From Crotophaga sulcirostris (lineage: Eukaryota; Chordata; Aves; Cuculiformes; Crotophagidae), in assembly GCA_013397455.1 (NCBI GenBank), contig VYZB01000725.1, positions 248,948-312,947 of the forward strand: a stretch of DNA of 64,000 bases. Reading direction: 5' to 3'. Shown here piece by piece: positions 37,305 to 48,685 of the stretch. The notes under the pieces are model-generated. The model was not told where the DNA came from and ran no database searches. It saw only the letters and a list, made by a program, of their open reading frames with translations. The translations under genes were made by a program, and so were the position numbers. Position 1 is the stretch's first letter. Every line of letters begins with the position of its first letter.

Positions 37305-37904
37305 TAACCGATGTACAGAGATGCAATGGGTACTGCATGCTACTGTGAAGCAGTGGAAGATTAAGGTAGGAATTTCCCAGCAGGAGGAGCTGTATCCCCG
37401 GCCCATTTCTCTAGGACCAAGTATGCAATGGTCAGTGCCTTGGGCAAGCACTGCTCCCATTACTGCAGTCATCTGTGCAGAATTCTGTCTTGCATTTTTT
37501 CTATGAGTTATTACTTGAGACCTCAAAGCATGAGATCTCCTGTCTCTTTTTGTGGTGTTTATTAGCTACAAAGTGGTTGTTTTTAAGGCCTCTTGGATCA
37601 TTGAACCACACAAACAGAAAACAGATCACTACAGTAACTCCAAAGAGGTAGATGCCAATGCTTGCTTCCCTCAGCCTTTGTTGGTGGGTTTATTATCACT
37701 GTTGTTGTTCTGATGTGTCACAAGAAGCTATATGCACCAAAACATGTCTGATGGAATTTGCCTTCTTGGCTTCTGGTATTAACCAGCACTCTACCCAGAC
37801 CAGTAAGAGCATGCAGAGACTTGTAGGGGATAGTTGTTCCTATTTATCAGTGGTCAAAGTACCAAGAACTTCAATGGGAGTATTTGTCTCTTGGCAGTAG
37901 AAGC
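37305..37904. other. unique DNA, possible 3' UTR (minus) at right end
   Basis: No gene of its own was seen. The part next to 37905 would lie beyond the polyadenylation signal of the minus-strand terminal exon candidate. Confidence 0.35.
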
Positions 37905-37910
37905 TTTATT
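37905..37910 (-). terminator. AATAAA polyadenylation signal (minus)
   Basis: TTTATT on the plus strand lies 224 bases beyond the stop codon of the terminal exon candidate at 38135-38356 on the minus strand. Downstream T/G enrichment is only modest, so support is weaker than for the signal at 11271. Confidence 0.25.
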
Positions 37911-38134
37911 TCTCTCATTATCCTGCTAGTGAAAAAAGACTCCAACCAAACATGAATATACAGATGCATCGAAACCAGATGCTTTAAGGACTCACTATTA
38001 ATTGAAAAATTTGCTGTTGCTTTTAAAAGATTCATCATTGTTTTCAGATCTGAACAAATAATTAATGAGTAAATTATTCACTAAATTCAGTCTACATTGG
38101 TTCAAAGATTGTCAACGTGAAGATCATGATTTCT

Positions 38135-38356
38135 TCAAATGTATTCAGCTTTGAATGCCATGAATATGTTAGCACATGCTTTGCTCTGTGGATTCTGACA
38201 ATCCAACTGTAAACTGTAGTCTTTGCTGTGATTTGTCAAAGTAATCAGATGGTACTTAGTTTTTGATCCACGAGTGTGAAGGTACTGCCAGAAAACCAAG
38301 ATCATTTCTGTATTTGTGTCCATAACACTGTAACATTCAGTCTGATAACTCAAAAG
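38135..38356 (-). CDS. candidate terminal coding exon, unknown protein
   Basis: On the minus strand a very good acceptor (TTTTTACTTTTCCTGTTCCAG) is followed in phase 0 by 73 codons and TGA. The product is balanced in composition and Cys-containing (segments QTECYSVMDTNTEMILVFW, HTRGSKTKYHLITLTNHSKD, ending FKAEYI). AATAAA follows at 37910. A minus-strand donor in phase 0 exists at 43857, so a two-exon chain is possible. I do not recognise the protein; a chance frame after a good acceptor remains possible. Confidence 0.33.
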   Translation of the reverse strand, partial: LLSYQTECYSVMDTNTEMILVFWQYLHTRGSKTKYHLITLTNHSKDYSLQLDCQNPQSKACANIFMAFKAEYI

Positions 38357-38414
38357 CTGGAACAGGAAAAGTAAAAATGGCACCAAAATGGAAAACAAAT
38401 TTCTTTTAAAACAG

Positions 38415-38442
38415 ATACACTTTACATCTCTGTAAAGTGTAT
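38415..38442. repeat. perfect 12-bp hairpin, 4-base loop
   Basis: The arms atacactttaca and tgtaaagtgtat are exact reverse complements separated by tctc. On the minus strand it sits 58 bases 5' of the acceptor of the exon candidate at 38356, so it would be in the intron near the branch-point zone. It is too short for a microRNA precursor. Confidence 0.85.
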
Positions 38443-41400
38443 GGTTCAGAAGGAAATACTACCTGCAAATTTCAGACATATTTTCTGTTCTCCAAATTTA
38501 ATTTAGGTAGATATTGAGGACAGAACGGTTATTTTTACACTTTACAACTGTAACACTACTTATCTCCAATTTAGAAAACTCAGACGGGCGAAAGAGGTCT
38601 CTGGTTTCATCTGTGGCTACACAAGTCTTCAGCTTAATTGTACTGTAAAACTTTAATACCTTTTCCAGATCTAGTCTTTTATCAGTTTAATCAAACACGT
38701 TTTGATTCAGGTGTCACAGTTCCCACGAAGAAGCTATGATCCAGAGACAAAACAGTAAAGAACTATTTTTATAGCTCTAAAAGAAAGGCTATTGTAATAT
38801 CAGTGTAAAATCCCTAACAAAAACTATACTCATAGAACAACTCCTTTTATTATACACTTCCAAGTCTTTAAATAGAAAAAAAGAACAGATGACAAAGCAG
38901 AGCCATATGTTTTAATTGTAACTATATACAAGCATGATTTTATTTTTTCTGACAGAAAATCTATAACTTGAGTGGGAAGTCACAGAGTGGAGTCCTCAAT
39001 GCCATATTTCTGGCTAAGGAAATAAACTCCCTATAGAACATGTCAAAGTCTGAGTAGAGAGACTGAGACATTTTGATAACAATTCAATATTTGTCTTAAA
39101 ACATCCAATTGTTTTGAAGTAATTGGTGGGAGGAGACAAGCTATTAATAAAAAAAAAATTTGGTGTTGTTTTTGTCTTACACTAAAAAAAAACCACTAGC
39201 TCCCCTTCAGATTGCTGGAAGGCAACATGTGTTTATATCAATGGTTGGAATCCAAACTCCTCTACTACAAAAAAAAAACAATATGCATATCACCTATAAT
39301 TTAAAAAAAAAATATGTTCTGAACGTAGATGACGAGAAAGAAAGCAGTTAACCAGAGCCGAAATGTCCCTGCAAGTTCCAGTCCTGGCTGCAAAAATACA
39401 TTTTTCTGTAAACTCTTACTTCACTAGATAGACCTCAAAGACATTGTAAGGAAGACACTAGGTCATGCAGTGAGCAAATGTCACTCCACTATGAAGGGCT
39501 GCAACCAACTCCCTGCTGCATTCTACATCTCTAAACTTAAATTCTGTATCTTTAAATTTGAGCACTTTAAGTGCTGTTCATGCAGTTCAGCCCAGAAGTT
39601 GTTTTCTGGGAGTACAACAAACCCACAATCAACCAAAGGGAAAGGTCTGATGGATGAAAAATCTGTTTGTGTGTAGGTGGGGAGGAACAGGGGATCTTAT
39701 TCTGAACTTAATTGAACTCAATTTATGTATCCCAAATAAAAGGACTTTATTTACAACTGAAAAGAGTTCCTGAATATCTGACTGGAAATGTTACCCCATA
39801 ATGACCTTCTACCTTCAGGTGTCTAGTTCAAATTCACGTCACACCACAAAGAAGTGTTATTTCCATGTGAGAGCTATTCCGCAGCTTCTGAGTTGCGTGG
39901 ATCAACTCAGTTTCTGCTGGGCAGATGTAGAGAATGAAAAAAAAACCCAATCAAAATGATCATCCTCCAGACTGGCAGCCCCATCAGAGAGGCTGTCAGG
40001 TGAATGGAGAGGAAGCATTAACTGTTTGTGCTTTTCCTATGCTCTGCTTCAGGACAGACGACTGTGGGTTTCTGCTACAGTTGTGGTGCTCTACTTGTCG
40101 TCTACACAGACAGCAGGACTGATTTTCTTCTGCTCAGTCAGCTGTAAAACTGGACAGAACTCCTCTGCTCTCAGCTCTGTGTATGCCCTGACAGGCTTGT
40201 GGGTATTTGGAGGCAAGAGGAAGCAACTGGGTTTGGTACCACTTTTCATTCCTTTTGAGTTGACCCTGTGTTCTTCTCACAGCTGGCTTTTGTTACCCTT
40301 CTTAACCATGGATACCTGATCTAGAGCCAGGAGTCTTCTAGAAGTTGGAACTTTACAGGAAAACACTGGTTGTCCATGAAAAATAGCCACACATTAAGCA
40401 CAGGAAGACTAATTCAGAAAAAAAATTCAGAAGATTAAGGATATGGACGCACAAATGATAAGGTAAAGCTTGATGCATAAAGCAGAAGCAAATACTGCTG
40501 CACCAGCTCCCTTTGAAGTTGTAAGAAATGAGGAGGCTATAGAGTGAAAAGTCCATCTGACAATTTAACAGATTCAGCAGGGATTTGTCTGGGGTTAAAT
40601 CTGCTACTGGTGCAATGATGCTAAATTTCTTTTAGGGGTCCATAGCTTTTTAAAACAGACAACTAGACATGGAAAACTGAGCAGATTAACCTAAAGCAAG
40701 GGTTTATTCCAAACTGTTTTTGTGTAGTGTAATTTATGCAAAGATCCAATTAAAAAATTAAAAAAAAAAGAACAGAAGGAAACATCCCATATGATTCAGT
40801 AATACTTCTGATGTAGAGTTGGGTTAAAACCAACTCACATAGATTAGGGCCTTGCTGAAACCTATTGACATCCATATTATTGAAGACTGAGAAAAAAAAT
40901 AGAGAATTTTTCCTACTGATTTATCAAAAGGTATCTACTATAGCAGCAGTGTTAGAACTCTGCCAGCTCCATCAACATCTCAACGCACTGCATCTGATCT
41001 TGGATACTTGGACAACATAACTAATGACAGGTTGCACGTCAGAATTATTGCCAAGGATGCAATCCAAAGAATTATGAAACATGCAAGATGTTAGAGCTCA
41101 CAGACAGCATAAATTTATGGTATATGTGAGAGAGATAAGCGGAGGGTGTTACAGTTGCAGGAAGATGAGTTGTTTATTTAAAGAAAGCAAATGGTGTTTT
41201 CTGCTTTTGCAGTTGATCATTCTTAAGCTGTTCAAATTAATGTTATGACTAGAGGGTCTCTGACCTGAAAGAACAAGCGAAATTCTCTGTCAACATGAGT
41301 GATTACCTAAGCATATAGACAACAACAAGAGATACACACATGCAGTTGAAGCTAGAAATCAGGTTTCATAAGCCTTGTACAACTGACAGCAGCAATCAAA

Positions 41401-42393
41401 GGTTACTAAACAGGGGAAAAGAAGGAAGCACAGAACAGCAATCTGGTATTATGCAGTGTTCAGCAGGACAGCTTGTTTTCGGGTGATTTCAAAACAGTGG
41501 CGGTAATTCTTTTTGGGTTACTACACTTTATCACCAAGGTTTGGAACGAACAGCTACAAACACGACACTGGGCATAATAGCCTCAAACTTTCATGCTATG
41601 AACCAGAAATAAAGCCATGAAATTAAGTAATTCAGATTCAAGACCTGGCTTGGAGGAATGAGCATTCCCTACCCAGCCAGGGCAACCCTGTTTAAGGTTA
41701 CTGCAACATACCAGTTCCCTGGAACGAGTAGCTGATGTTTCTTCATTAGAACAAGAAGTGCACCATGGAAAGGGAGATACTGAAATTGCTGCTGATTCAG
41801 GTCCAGAACACAGGTAAAATCAAGCAAATATCCAGCAGGCCATTGCACTTTGCTTAGAAACTTTCTATTTAAACTTTTGTGCTTTTTCTGCTTCAACGTG
41901 GGTTTTAAGTGTTAGGGACAAAGGTATCATATCCATGGCATGATGCCCTTTTCTTGGATCTGCACACTGGCTACAAAGATGAAAGCCAGCCAGACCTTCA
42001 CATGCTCTAAGTCTGCAGTATCACATCAGTCCATCTCACTGTTGTGTCAGACTGTGCCTTTTCAAGCAGAATGTGAAAAGGACAACTTTCAGAAGCAAAG
42101 GTTGGAGGAAGAAAGAGAATAAACGAGTTATTTCACAATTTTGTCCCTCTTACAATCCCAGGACTGAGGACTGGGAGGTGAGTGGAGGGACAGCAGAGTC
42201 CCATTGCAAGCCAGAGGCCATGGGAAGCTGCCCTCTCAGTGGTCATGGCAAGCCCTGCCGTGTGGTAGTGTGCTTCCCTCCCTCCTCTGCTGCAGCAAAG
42301 GGAGGCCCAGGTCTCTGTCCTTAGGGTGTTTGTTCTGTGGCACGGTGACACCGGAGAACAGCAAGGGTGACCTTGTTGCTTTTTGCATAGTGA
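38443..42393. other. AT-rich unique DNA, no gene supported
   Basis: Four A9-A10 tracts cluster at 39149-39312. An acceptor-like CTATGCTCTGCTTCAG (ending 40052) leads into an open frame lacking a good donor. A minus-strand stretch at 41.7-41.9 kb is open with a GTATGT donor, but its phases fit no neighbour. From 42130 to 42380 the DNA is GC-richer, with overlapping frames on both strands. Confidence 0.38.
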
Positions 42394-42571
42394 TAAAATC
42401 ATAGATTATTTTAGGTTGGAAAAGACCTTTTAAATCATCAAGTCCAACCATTAACCTAACTGGCAGGCCCAGTTCACCTCTAAATCATGTCCCTAAGCAC
42501 CACATCCACACAACATTTAAACACCTCCAGGGATGGTGACTCCAGCACTTCCTTGGGTGACCTGTTCCAAG
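42394..42571 (-). mobile_element. CR1 retrotransposon, 3' fragment
   Basis: In minus orientation it shows the tail 'atcatagatt', then 'ttaggttggaaaagacctttt', the 'tgtccctaagcaccacat' block and 'aacacctccagggatggtga'. Similarity is lost after 'gacctgttccaa'. It closely resembles the 4.05 kb copy in subfamily features, but retains only the 3' UTR and the very end of ORF2. Confidence 0.9.
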
Positions 42572-43765
42572 GATGGTGATGTCTAGACCAAAAACACAAA
42601 ATGAAGAACCTGTTGCCCTGTAGGCTGGGTTGCAAGGGTACTTTGTGAATTAGAGTACACAGTGTGCTCCAGTGGCACCTAGCTCAGTAGGACAAGGGAA
42701 CAGCTCATGGTGACAGACAAACAGCAACAGACGGAGACCACCAGACCAGAGTCCTACACAGTTTGTTGCTTCTCCCGTTGCTGTGGACATCTTCAACCAC
42801 AGCTGGGTTACAGCCTTTCTTCTAATGACATTTGGCTGTCAATCCAGGAGAGACCGAGTAAGCACGATGCCAGCAAAATTCACAATTATGTTCTCTCCGT
42901 GAAAGACACCTGCTGAAATTCCTTTGTCATAGTGTGGTTGTGATGTGAAAAGGAAATTGTTTTTTTTAAAAAATTGAACTTTATGAAAACACCTCCTCCC
43001 CCTGCTATCAAATGCATTTCTACAAACAGAACATCTAACTCTGCAGTAGGGTTTTTTTCTTTTCCTGGATCTGAATAGTACAGAGGAGACTGTGATATAA
43101 ATGGAAGCATAACAATCATGTGACAGACAAAGCAGTGCTAGGTTGTATCGGTAGATCACCGTGGTCGTCTTCATGAAAAGGAAAAGACTGCTTCACTCTA
43201 AAGAAAATATTAAAAAGCTACAGTTTACTTACAAAGTTTTTAAGGATGTATGGTCATTATCCAGAGGATATCGGTGCAAAGATATAACATGGGTTATGCA
43301 CTAGTAAAAAAGAATAATAAGACACAGACCACATCTGACTGTTGAGCAAGAAGTATTTGCTCTTTCAGAGGGTGACCAGACCAAGATCCTAGTTCTGTTC
43401 TCAGATCTGATATGGTTATTTGAAAACACCCGTACCTTCAGCATAATGCGCCCTTTGCTGCTCTATTCTAGACAAAGTAACAAGGCATTCTTCTTTTCGT
43501 CTTATGAGATGGTCTTTAATTTGTGTTCAGAAATCGCTTTTAAATAGTTTTATGAATCTGCTTGTTATGCTTCTGTAAAGGTATCAGTAAAGACATTGTA
43601 AGTGTTCCCTCACTGACACACAAAGCTCAGTGATGCTTATTGTAATTCTACGATTTGAAATTAGAAAAATGAGCTATAAAACTCACAGGACTAGATGACT
43701 TTAAATCAAGGAAGACATTTTCTTTTCTCTTTTTATTTTTCCTTCTCTCTTGTTTTTGGTTTTAG
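42572..43765. other. unique DNA, no gene supported
   Basis: The open frames on the minus strand (111 and 77 codons) overlap each other and have no domain. No repeat was recognised. Confidence 0.4.
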
Positions 43766-43921
43766 AAAGAGGTTCCAAGTCAGAGCAGTGCCAGGGGGGA
43801 TGTGAGCTCATGAAAGCAGAGTATGTGGCAGGCAATACATCTTGGTCTGAACTCACCTTTGAGAGATATTTGATAAGTCTATTGAAACGGTCTTTAACAA
43901 CCGATTTCATTTTCATCAGAG
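43766..43921 (+). CDS. exon candidate (plus), competing with minus one
   Basis: The acceptor has one of the longest pyrimidine tracts in the window (about 43720-43765, ending GGTTTTAG). The exon is 156 bases, phase 1 at both ends, open in one frame only, with a weak donor GAG then GTATCC. The peptide (segment SEQCQGGCELMKAEYVAG) is unrecognised. It overlaps a minus-strand candidate ending at 43857; at most one is real. Confidence 0.2.
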
Positions 43922-43935
43922 GTATCCTCTCTCTT
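43857..43935 (-). CDS. weak internal exon candidate (minus)
   Basis: It ends at an excellent donor (CTCAAAG then GTGAGTTC) in phase 0. The reading before it contains MKSVVKDRFNRLIKYLSK, a helical, basic sequence. The acceptor is poor (TTTTTTTGGCAAAG, start uncertain by several bases). Its phase fits the terminal exon acceptor at 38356, which would give a 5.5 kb intron. It is kept only because of the donor and the phase match. Confidence 0.18.
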
Positions 43936-44879
43936 TGCCAAAAAAATGTTGCTTCAGTTTTCAGATGAATCACACAGAAAAATGGATTACTTGAATCCCT
44001 GTTTCAAAGATCTCTACCATGTCTTGTGGAGTTGTAGCCTGGATATCGAACCTCCCCATTCATCTTGGGGAAGGGAAAAGAGAGAGTTTCATTCTCGCGT
44101 CCTAGAAAGTTATAAAAATTTCATAGAAGCTTTATGTGAAAACAAACCAATTTTTTTTCAGCTATGCTTTCAAGAAGTGATAAACCTGATATGGTAATGA
44201 CATATCCCACAAAAAAAAAATTCAGTATTTGTGAGAACATTGAATTCTGTTCCCCTTTTTGTTTTCACCAATCTTTGTCTTAAAGGGGGTGAAGAGTTGC
44301 TAATACTATGCCTTCCTCATTTCAGCATAAAAGTCTCATGAGTACACAAAATGCTGCAGCATACTGTTTCAATCAAACACCAAAAGAGTGTATCCAGTGC
44401 TTCTGATATTGTCATAAGGCATGCAGTATTTGTTTGATTCATATGAAGAGCAGTTTTCTTTCCTATGTAAATTCTAACTGTTCTGCCCACAGAGAAAAAA
44501 AATGGAAGTACAATCCCAGGGTAGCCTACAGATACAAATATCAGGAAGCAAATGAAAATAATCTGCAATATATACAAATTATGGTGTTTCAAAGAATAAT
44601 AAAAACTTAGTTAACACTATTCCAGAAATAGTAATTTTGTAAATGCACAGTCTACCCCAGGAATGCTCAGCTAGGACTTTAAACACCTGTGTTAGTTCCA
44701 AGAAGCATTTTAGAAAAAGCATTTTCATCCCTATGCAACGTAACAAGCTCAAATCAATATGTTTTTCACAGTGTAATGGTTAGGTGCATCCCTTGGTGAC
44801 AGAACTGCATATGCACATGACAGTAAAAAAGAAATATTAAAAAATCCAGAGTATCTAGTCAGCATCAACATCTGTGGGT
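43936..44879. other. unique AT-rich DNA
   Basis: No gene or repeat was recognised. Confidence 0.4.
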
Positions 44880-45090
44880 CATTCACACTTATCTCTCCTC
44901 ACTGTCTGCAACCAATCACAAAAGTGATATGTGCTTGGGAACGTATTGTAACGCGTCTGGGGCAGGAAAATGTCATCATATGTCTTTATAGTGCTCCTCC
45001 CACGCAGGCCATTGGCCATTAAGACTACCCAACTAAACCAGTAGGTTTCTGCTCCTTATTAAGCACCATTTGCATAGTAAAGACCCTATA
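44880..45090. promoter_or_regulatory. candidate regulatory stretch with octamer and CCAAT
   Basis: It contains a perfect octamer ATTTGCAT (45068-45075), a CCATTGGCCATTAAG element (45010-45024), AACCAATCACAA (44911-44922), and CpG-containing AACGTATT and AACGCGTC. Unique sequence with several intact factor-type motifs and no repeat origin. Conservation is untested. Confidence 0.27.
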
Positions 45091-45692
45091 CTAATCACAA
45101 ACAATATAAGCACATAACCCAAATTAACCCTAAAAATAGCTTCCAATATAGAGATGTGAAATACTTAGTTCATGCATGTTTTCATTTCATGAGAGCCTTG
45201 TTACACCAATTACTCTTGTTGGTTTGGCAAAAGTTAGATTTACTGAGCGCCAAATTCTGCACACAGATGTATGCGTCTGGCTACTGTTGAAATAAAAATC
45301 AGAGGCTTTGACTTCCACTTTTCTTTTTATTCCTCTGTTATGGAAGACAGTCTATCAATCGTTGACAAATTGAATATGATGCACACCCACACGCCCGACC
45401 AAATGGCTTTATGTACACAAAAGAAAACCAGGCCATTTGCATTTAGAAATGCTTTTATGAGGTATGCATTTAGTAACTATGTTTACAACTGGGGTCTGGG
45501 AGATGATTTCAGGAATGGCATCCAGAGAACTGAATACAAAGCTGGCAGCTGGATAAACGCTTCCAGCAGCCTGATCCTTATCCTGAAAGTGGGTGGTATC
45601 CCATTTTTTTTGGCAGGTATACCACATCACAGAGACTGGATGGAGCTATTTCCCTTTCTACCCTTTCTCTGTGTTCTTTCTCCTCTGCCCAG

Positions 45693-45771
45693 CTGGTGTC
45701 ATTTAACACATTCAAGGCTCCGGACAAAATGGCACAGGAAAGAAGTAAAAGAGAAAGAGGAACCCACACAA
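45693..45771 (+). CDS. weak exon candidate, unknown product
   Basis: The acceptor has a 45-base pyrimidine-rich tract ending CTCTGCCCAG, and the donor is ACACAA then GTGAGC. The 79-base exon is open in two of three frames, so coding support is poor. It could be an exon of a non-coding RNA. The phase-0 frame holds SFNTFKAPDKMAQERSKRER. Confidence 0.2.
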
Positions 45772-45813
45772 GTGAGCATTCTTTTTAAGGTGTTTTTCCC
45801 ATCTTGGAGTTAG

Positions 45814-48368
45814 TTGAGGAGAGGAACCCTTAAGCATTCAGCTGGAGCGTTTATCCAGACCTCCACTCTCGGTTGCCTCTTCAACCTTGTCTTCTCCCCT
45901 GAAGCCCACAGTTTGGCCAGTATGGATGTAATTTACAGCACATGCAATAAGGAACTATGTCTTGAATTTGATGCCTTTGAAGATCAGAGATAAGAAGTCC
46001 CAGTGCAAATCTAGATGCATGCATGCTCATCTGCACAAGAGAACCACTGCCCCTAAGACCCGTGAATGTGGTATGGTGATTCTCAGCTCACATGCAGACG
46101 TGGAGAGCACCTGGAGAAGTAAGCATGTTGCTAAAGCAGAATGATGGTTAAAGTGTAAGGTCATCGGGCTTGAAATGACAACAACAGAGAAGCCCTCCCA
46201 AAGTGGCTGCTGCTTAGTTGCTGAAGAAACTTTTAAGAATTTAGTCTGTATCAAAAACCGCCACAGTTCCATTCAGTGTTGGAAGAGATTTGCATTACAT
46301 ATCATTTTGGAGTCTGATTCTGCATTTCAGGTTTGCATGCAACCCCTATTAACTCTAACCAAAGTTCTGGAAAGTAAGAACAGAACCAGACTGCACATAC
46401 AGTAATGAGCTCCCGTTTCAAAATACAACTAGTAAAGATGAGCTGTAATTCTATCTCTAATAATCTGTGTGGCTGAGGGGGAACATCTGCTTTATTGGCT
46501 AAATTATCAGATTAAGTACAAATTTGAGAGAGAATCCGAGACATGTAACAATATATAATTCTGTTCCAAACTCTAACTGGAATGCTCCCAGTCTACCTCT
46601 TGCCCATTGTTACTAGGGAAGAGGGAATGTAGGAGATATAGAAACCAGGTGCGCTGCTCACCTTGTTTAATTTTACCATCTTACATGAATAATAAAAAGA
46701 AAACAAATATTTTATAACTTTTGCTTTCTTCATAAATAATTTTGTGACAATTCAGCATTCCTGTAGATTATTTACAGCTTTTTGGTTGATGTATGCACCA
46801 AATACATAAAAAAATAATAATGAATTTTTGGATTTTGCCACAGTAACATGAGCACACCTTTCAGGTTTCCTATATTCATTTCAAGGACACTCCAGGCTGA
46901 GGCTGCACAAACTTTCTCTTTTCATGAAGTTGTTCTTTAATGAAGCACCAACACTCTTGCTCCAAAAATGCCAAATATAGTTGAGATAACTCATTGATAA
47001 CATGTTTTTACTGAAAACTATTTATATTCATAGATTCCTGACAGTTTGCTTCATTTTGATACAGTCTCTCTGCATTTAGCCTTCCCATTCTAATTATTTT
47101 AAAGTTTGTTTTTGGTTTAAGACTCAGAAAACAAACAAAAGCTCTAATCAGGGAAAAAGATATATAACTACGTAAACGACTTATTCTGTGTGCATAATTA
47201 CATGCAAATAACCATGAATCTTTTTTTAAAGCAAGACAATACATAAAGTAGACTGCTAAGCTGTAAATTTAAACCTATTTCACTTTCAGGCTTCATTGCT
47301 TCCAGTGTGAATCAGCCTATTATCTTTAAGTATGAAATTTAAAAAAGGTTTGCTGTTTGTGCACACCCAAAGATTAACATTTCCTTGAGATTAACAGTGT
47401 GTTTCTTGAAGTTGGAAGACATAAACCACCAAGCATTTTAATATTGCTCCTCAAATACATTTTTGTTTTTATAGTAAATGCATCTTGAGATTAAGAATAT
47501 ACTTGAAAATCAGCTAGTGAAAAAGTGATAAAAACCAAACCAATGAAGTTCTGTGGTAAAAGCAAAACAAATTACTACACGGCCCAAAACTTAAAGACAT
47601 AAAAACTACAGTTTACAGTACATTTGCTTGAATCTTTTTGTGGTATGCAATATAATAAATAAAAATTCAGGATTAAGCACATTTAAATGTCACTTGAATC
47701 AGAATTAGAATAATTGTTAGGATGTTATTGTAAGGCATCTGTTTGGAGCAGTATCTGCTCTATAATTGCCTGGTCAATATTTTTAAGTTTGCTGAGGAAT
47801 ATCTAGCCAGAGGAAAAGCAGAATACATCGTTGTTCCTTCCCTCATGTTGCCCGAGACATTCCAGGAATAGTAAAAATATGAAAATACTAACAACATGTG
47901 ATTTCTCTGCTAAGTTTGCTTTGGGCTAATTCTCATTGTTGGAAAATGCAAGGGCAGAGCAGACTGCTGCATTTACTTCCCTGAGATTTACATACAAGGC
48001 AAAAGTAAAATACGCTCTTTGCTTATTTCCTGCAATCTACATTATTTTTCTTTTTTCTTGAGCCCTTTCCTTTCTTTCTAGCCCTCAAGAGGCCCTGCAC
48101 TAAGACTAGCATATATACCATCTCAAATAAATTACTGGGGGTAACAGTATGAGCTGCTAAGAGTGACTGATCCCATAGGTAAAAGCTAGAGTTTCCTCCT
48201 ACATTGGCAGCGGAAGTACCGTGAGCCTTGGGGCTTGTACTATTGGGTTCGTCTGGAAAAGCTTCTAGCATACTGCTTGACTGTCTTGGTCTCCAATGTG
48301 TTAATAATACTGAGACTGGAAAAATACCATGCAAAGCCACCACCTCTTATTTTTTCTACTGACCTCCT
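45814..48368. other. AT-rich unique DNA, no gene supported
   Basis: Nothing recognisable was seen. A 43-base stretch (46331-46373) lies between a good acceptor (TTCTGCATTTCAG) and a GTAAGA donor but is too short to judge. Confidence 0.4.
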
Positions 48369-48685
48369 TGAATCATATAATGGTTTGGGTTGGAAGCGAC
48401 CTTGAAGATCATCCAGTTCCACTCCCCCTGCCATGGGCAGGGACACCTCCCACTGGATCAGGGGGCTCAAAGCCCCATTCAGTCTGACCTTGAACATCTC
48501 CAGGGATGAGGCAACCACAGCTTCCCTGGGCAACCTGTGCCAGGGCCTCCTCACCCTCATCGTGAAGAATTTCTTCCTAATGTCTGATCTAAATCTTCCT
48601 CCTACTAATTTAAACCCATTCCTCTTCATCCTATCACTACTTGTACTTGTGAAAAGTCCCTCCCCAGCTTTCTTGTAGGCCCCTT
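48369..48685 (-). mobile_element. CR1 retrotransposon, 3' fragment
   Basis: About 315 bases in minus orientation, the least degraded copy here by eye. On the plus strand it runs tail 'gaatcatataatggtttggg', 'ttggaagcgaccttgaagat', then 'ttgaacatctccagggatga', then 'gaatttcttcctaatgtctg', ending near 'tttcttgtaggccccttgaa'. It is 5' truncated in the usual way. Confidence 0.94.
48372..48629 (-). pseudogene. CR1 ORF2 polymerase C-terminal remnant
   Basis: An open frame from 48629 downward reads MKRNGFKLVGGRFRSDIRKK, then a RLPREAVVASSLEMFKVRLN-like segment, then GGVELDDLQGRFQPKPLYDS at the CR1 3' end. The frame then runs on past the element border, so its apparent C-terminus is not meaningful. 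No catalytic polymerase residues are included. Confidence 0.88.

Noticed and set aside
36945..37526. 193-codon minus-strand open frame, the longest simple frame
   Set aside because: It runs through the CR1 3' end at 37240-37304 and has no domain, splice support or protein-like regularity.
38415..38442. hairpin considered as a microRNA precursor
   Set aside because: The stem is only 12 bp and the flanks do not extend the pairing.
45271..45813. 180-codon plus-strand open frame
   Set aside because: No recognisable domain. It contains internal acceptor-like tracts, and the frame through its 3' part is only one of two open frames.
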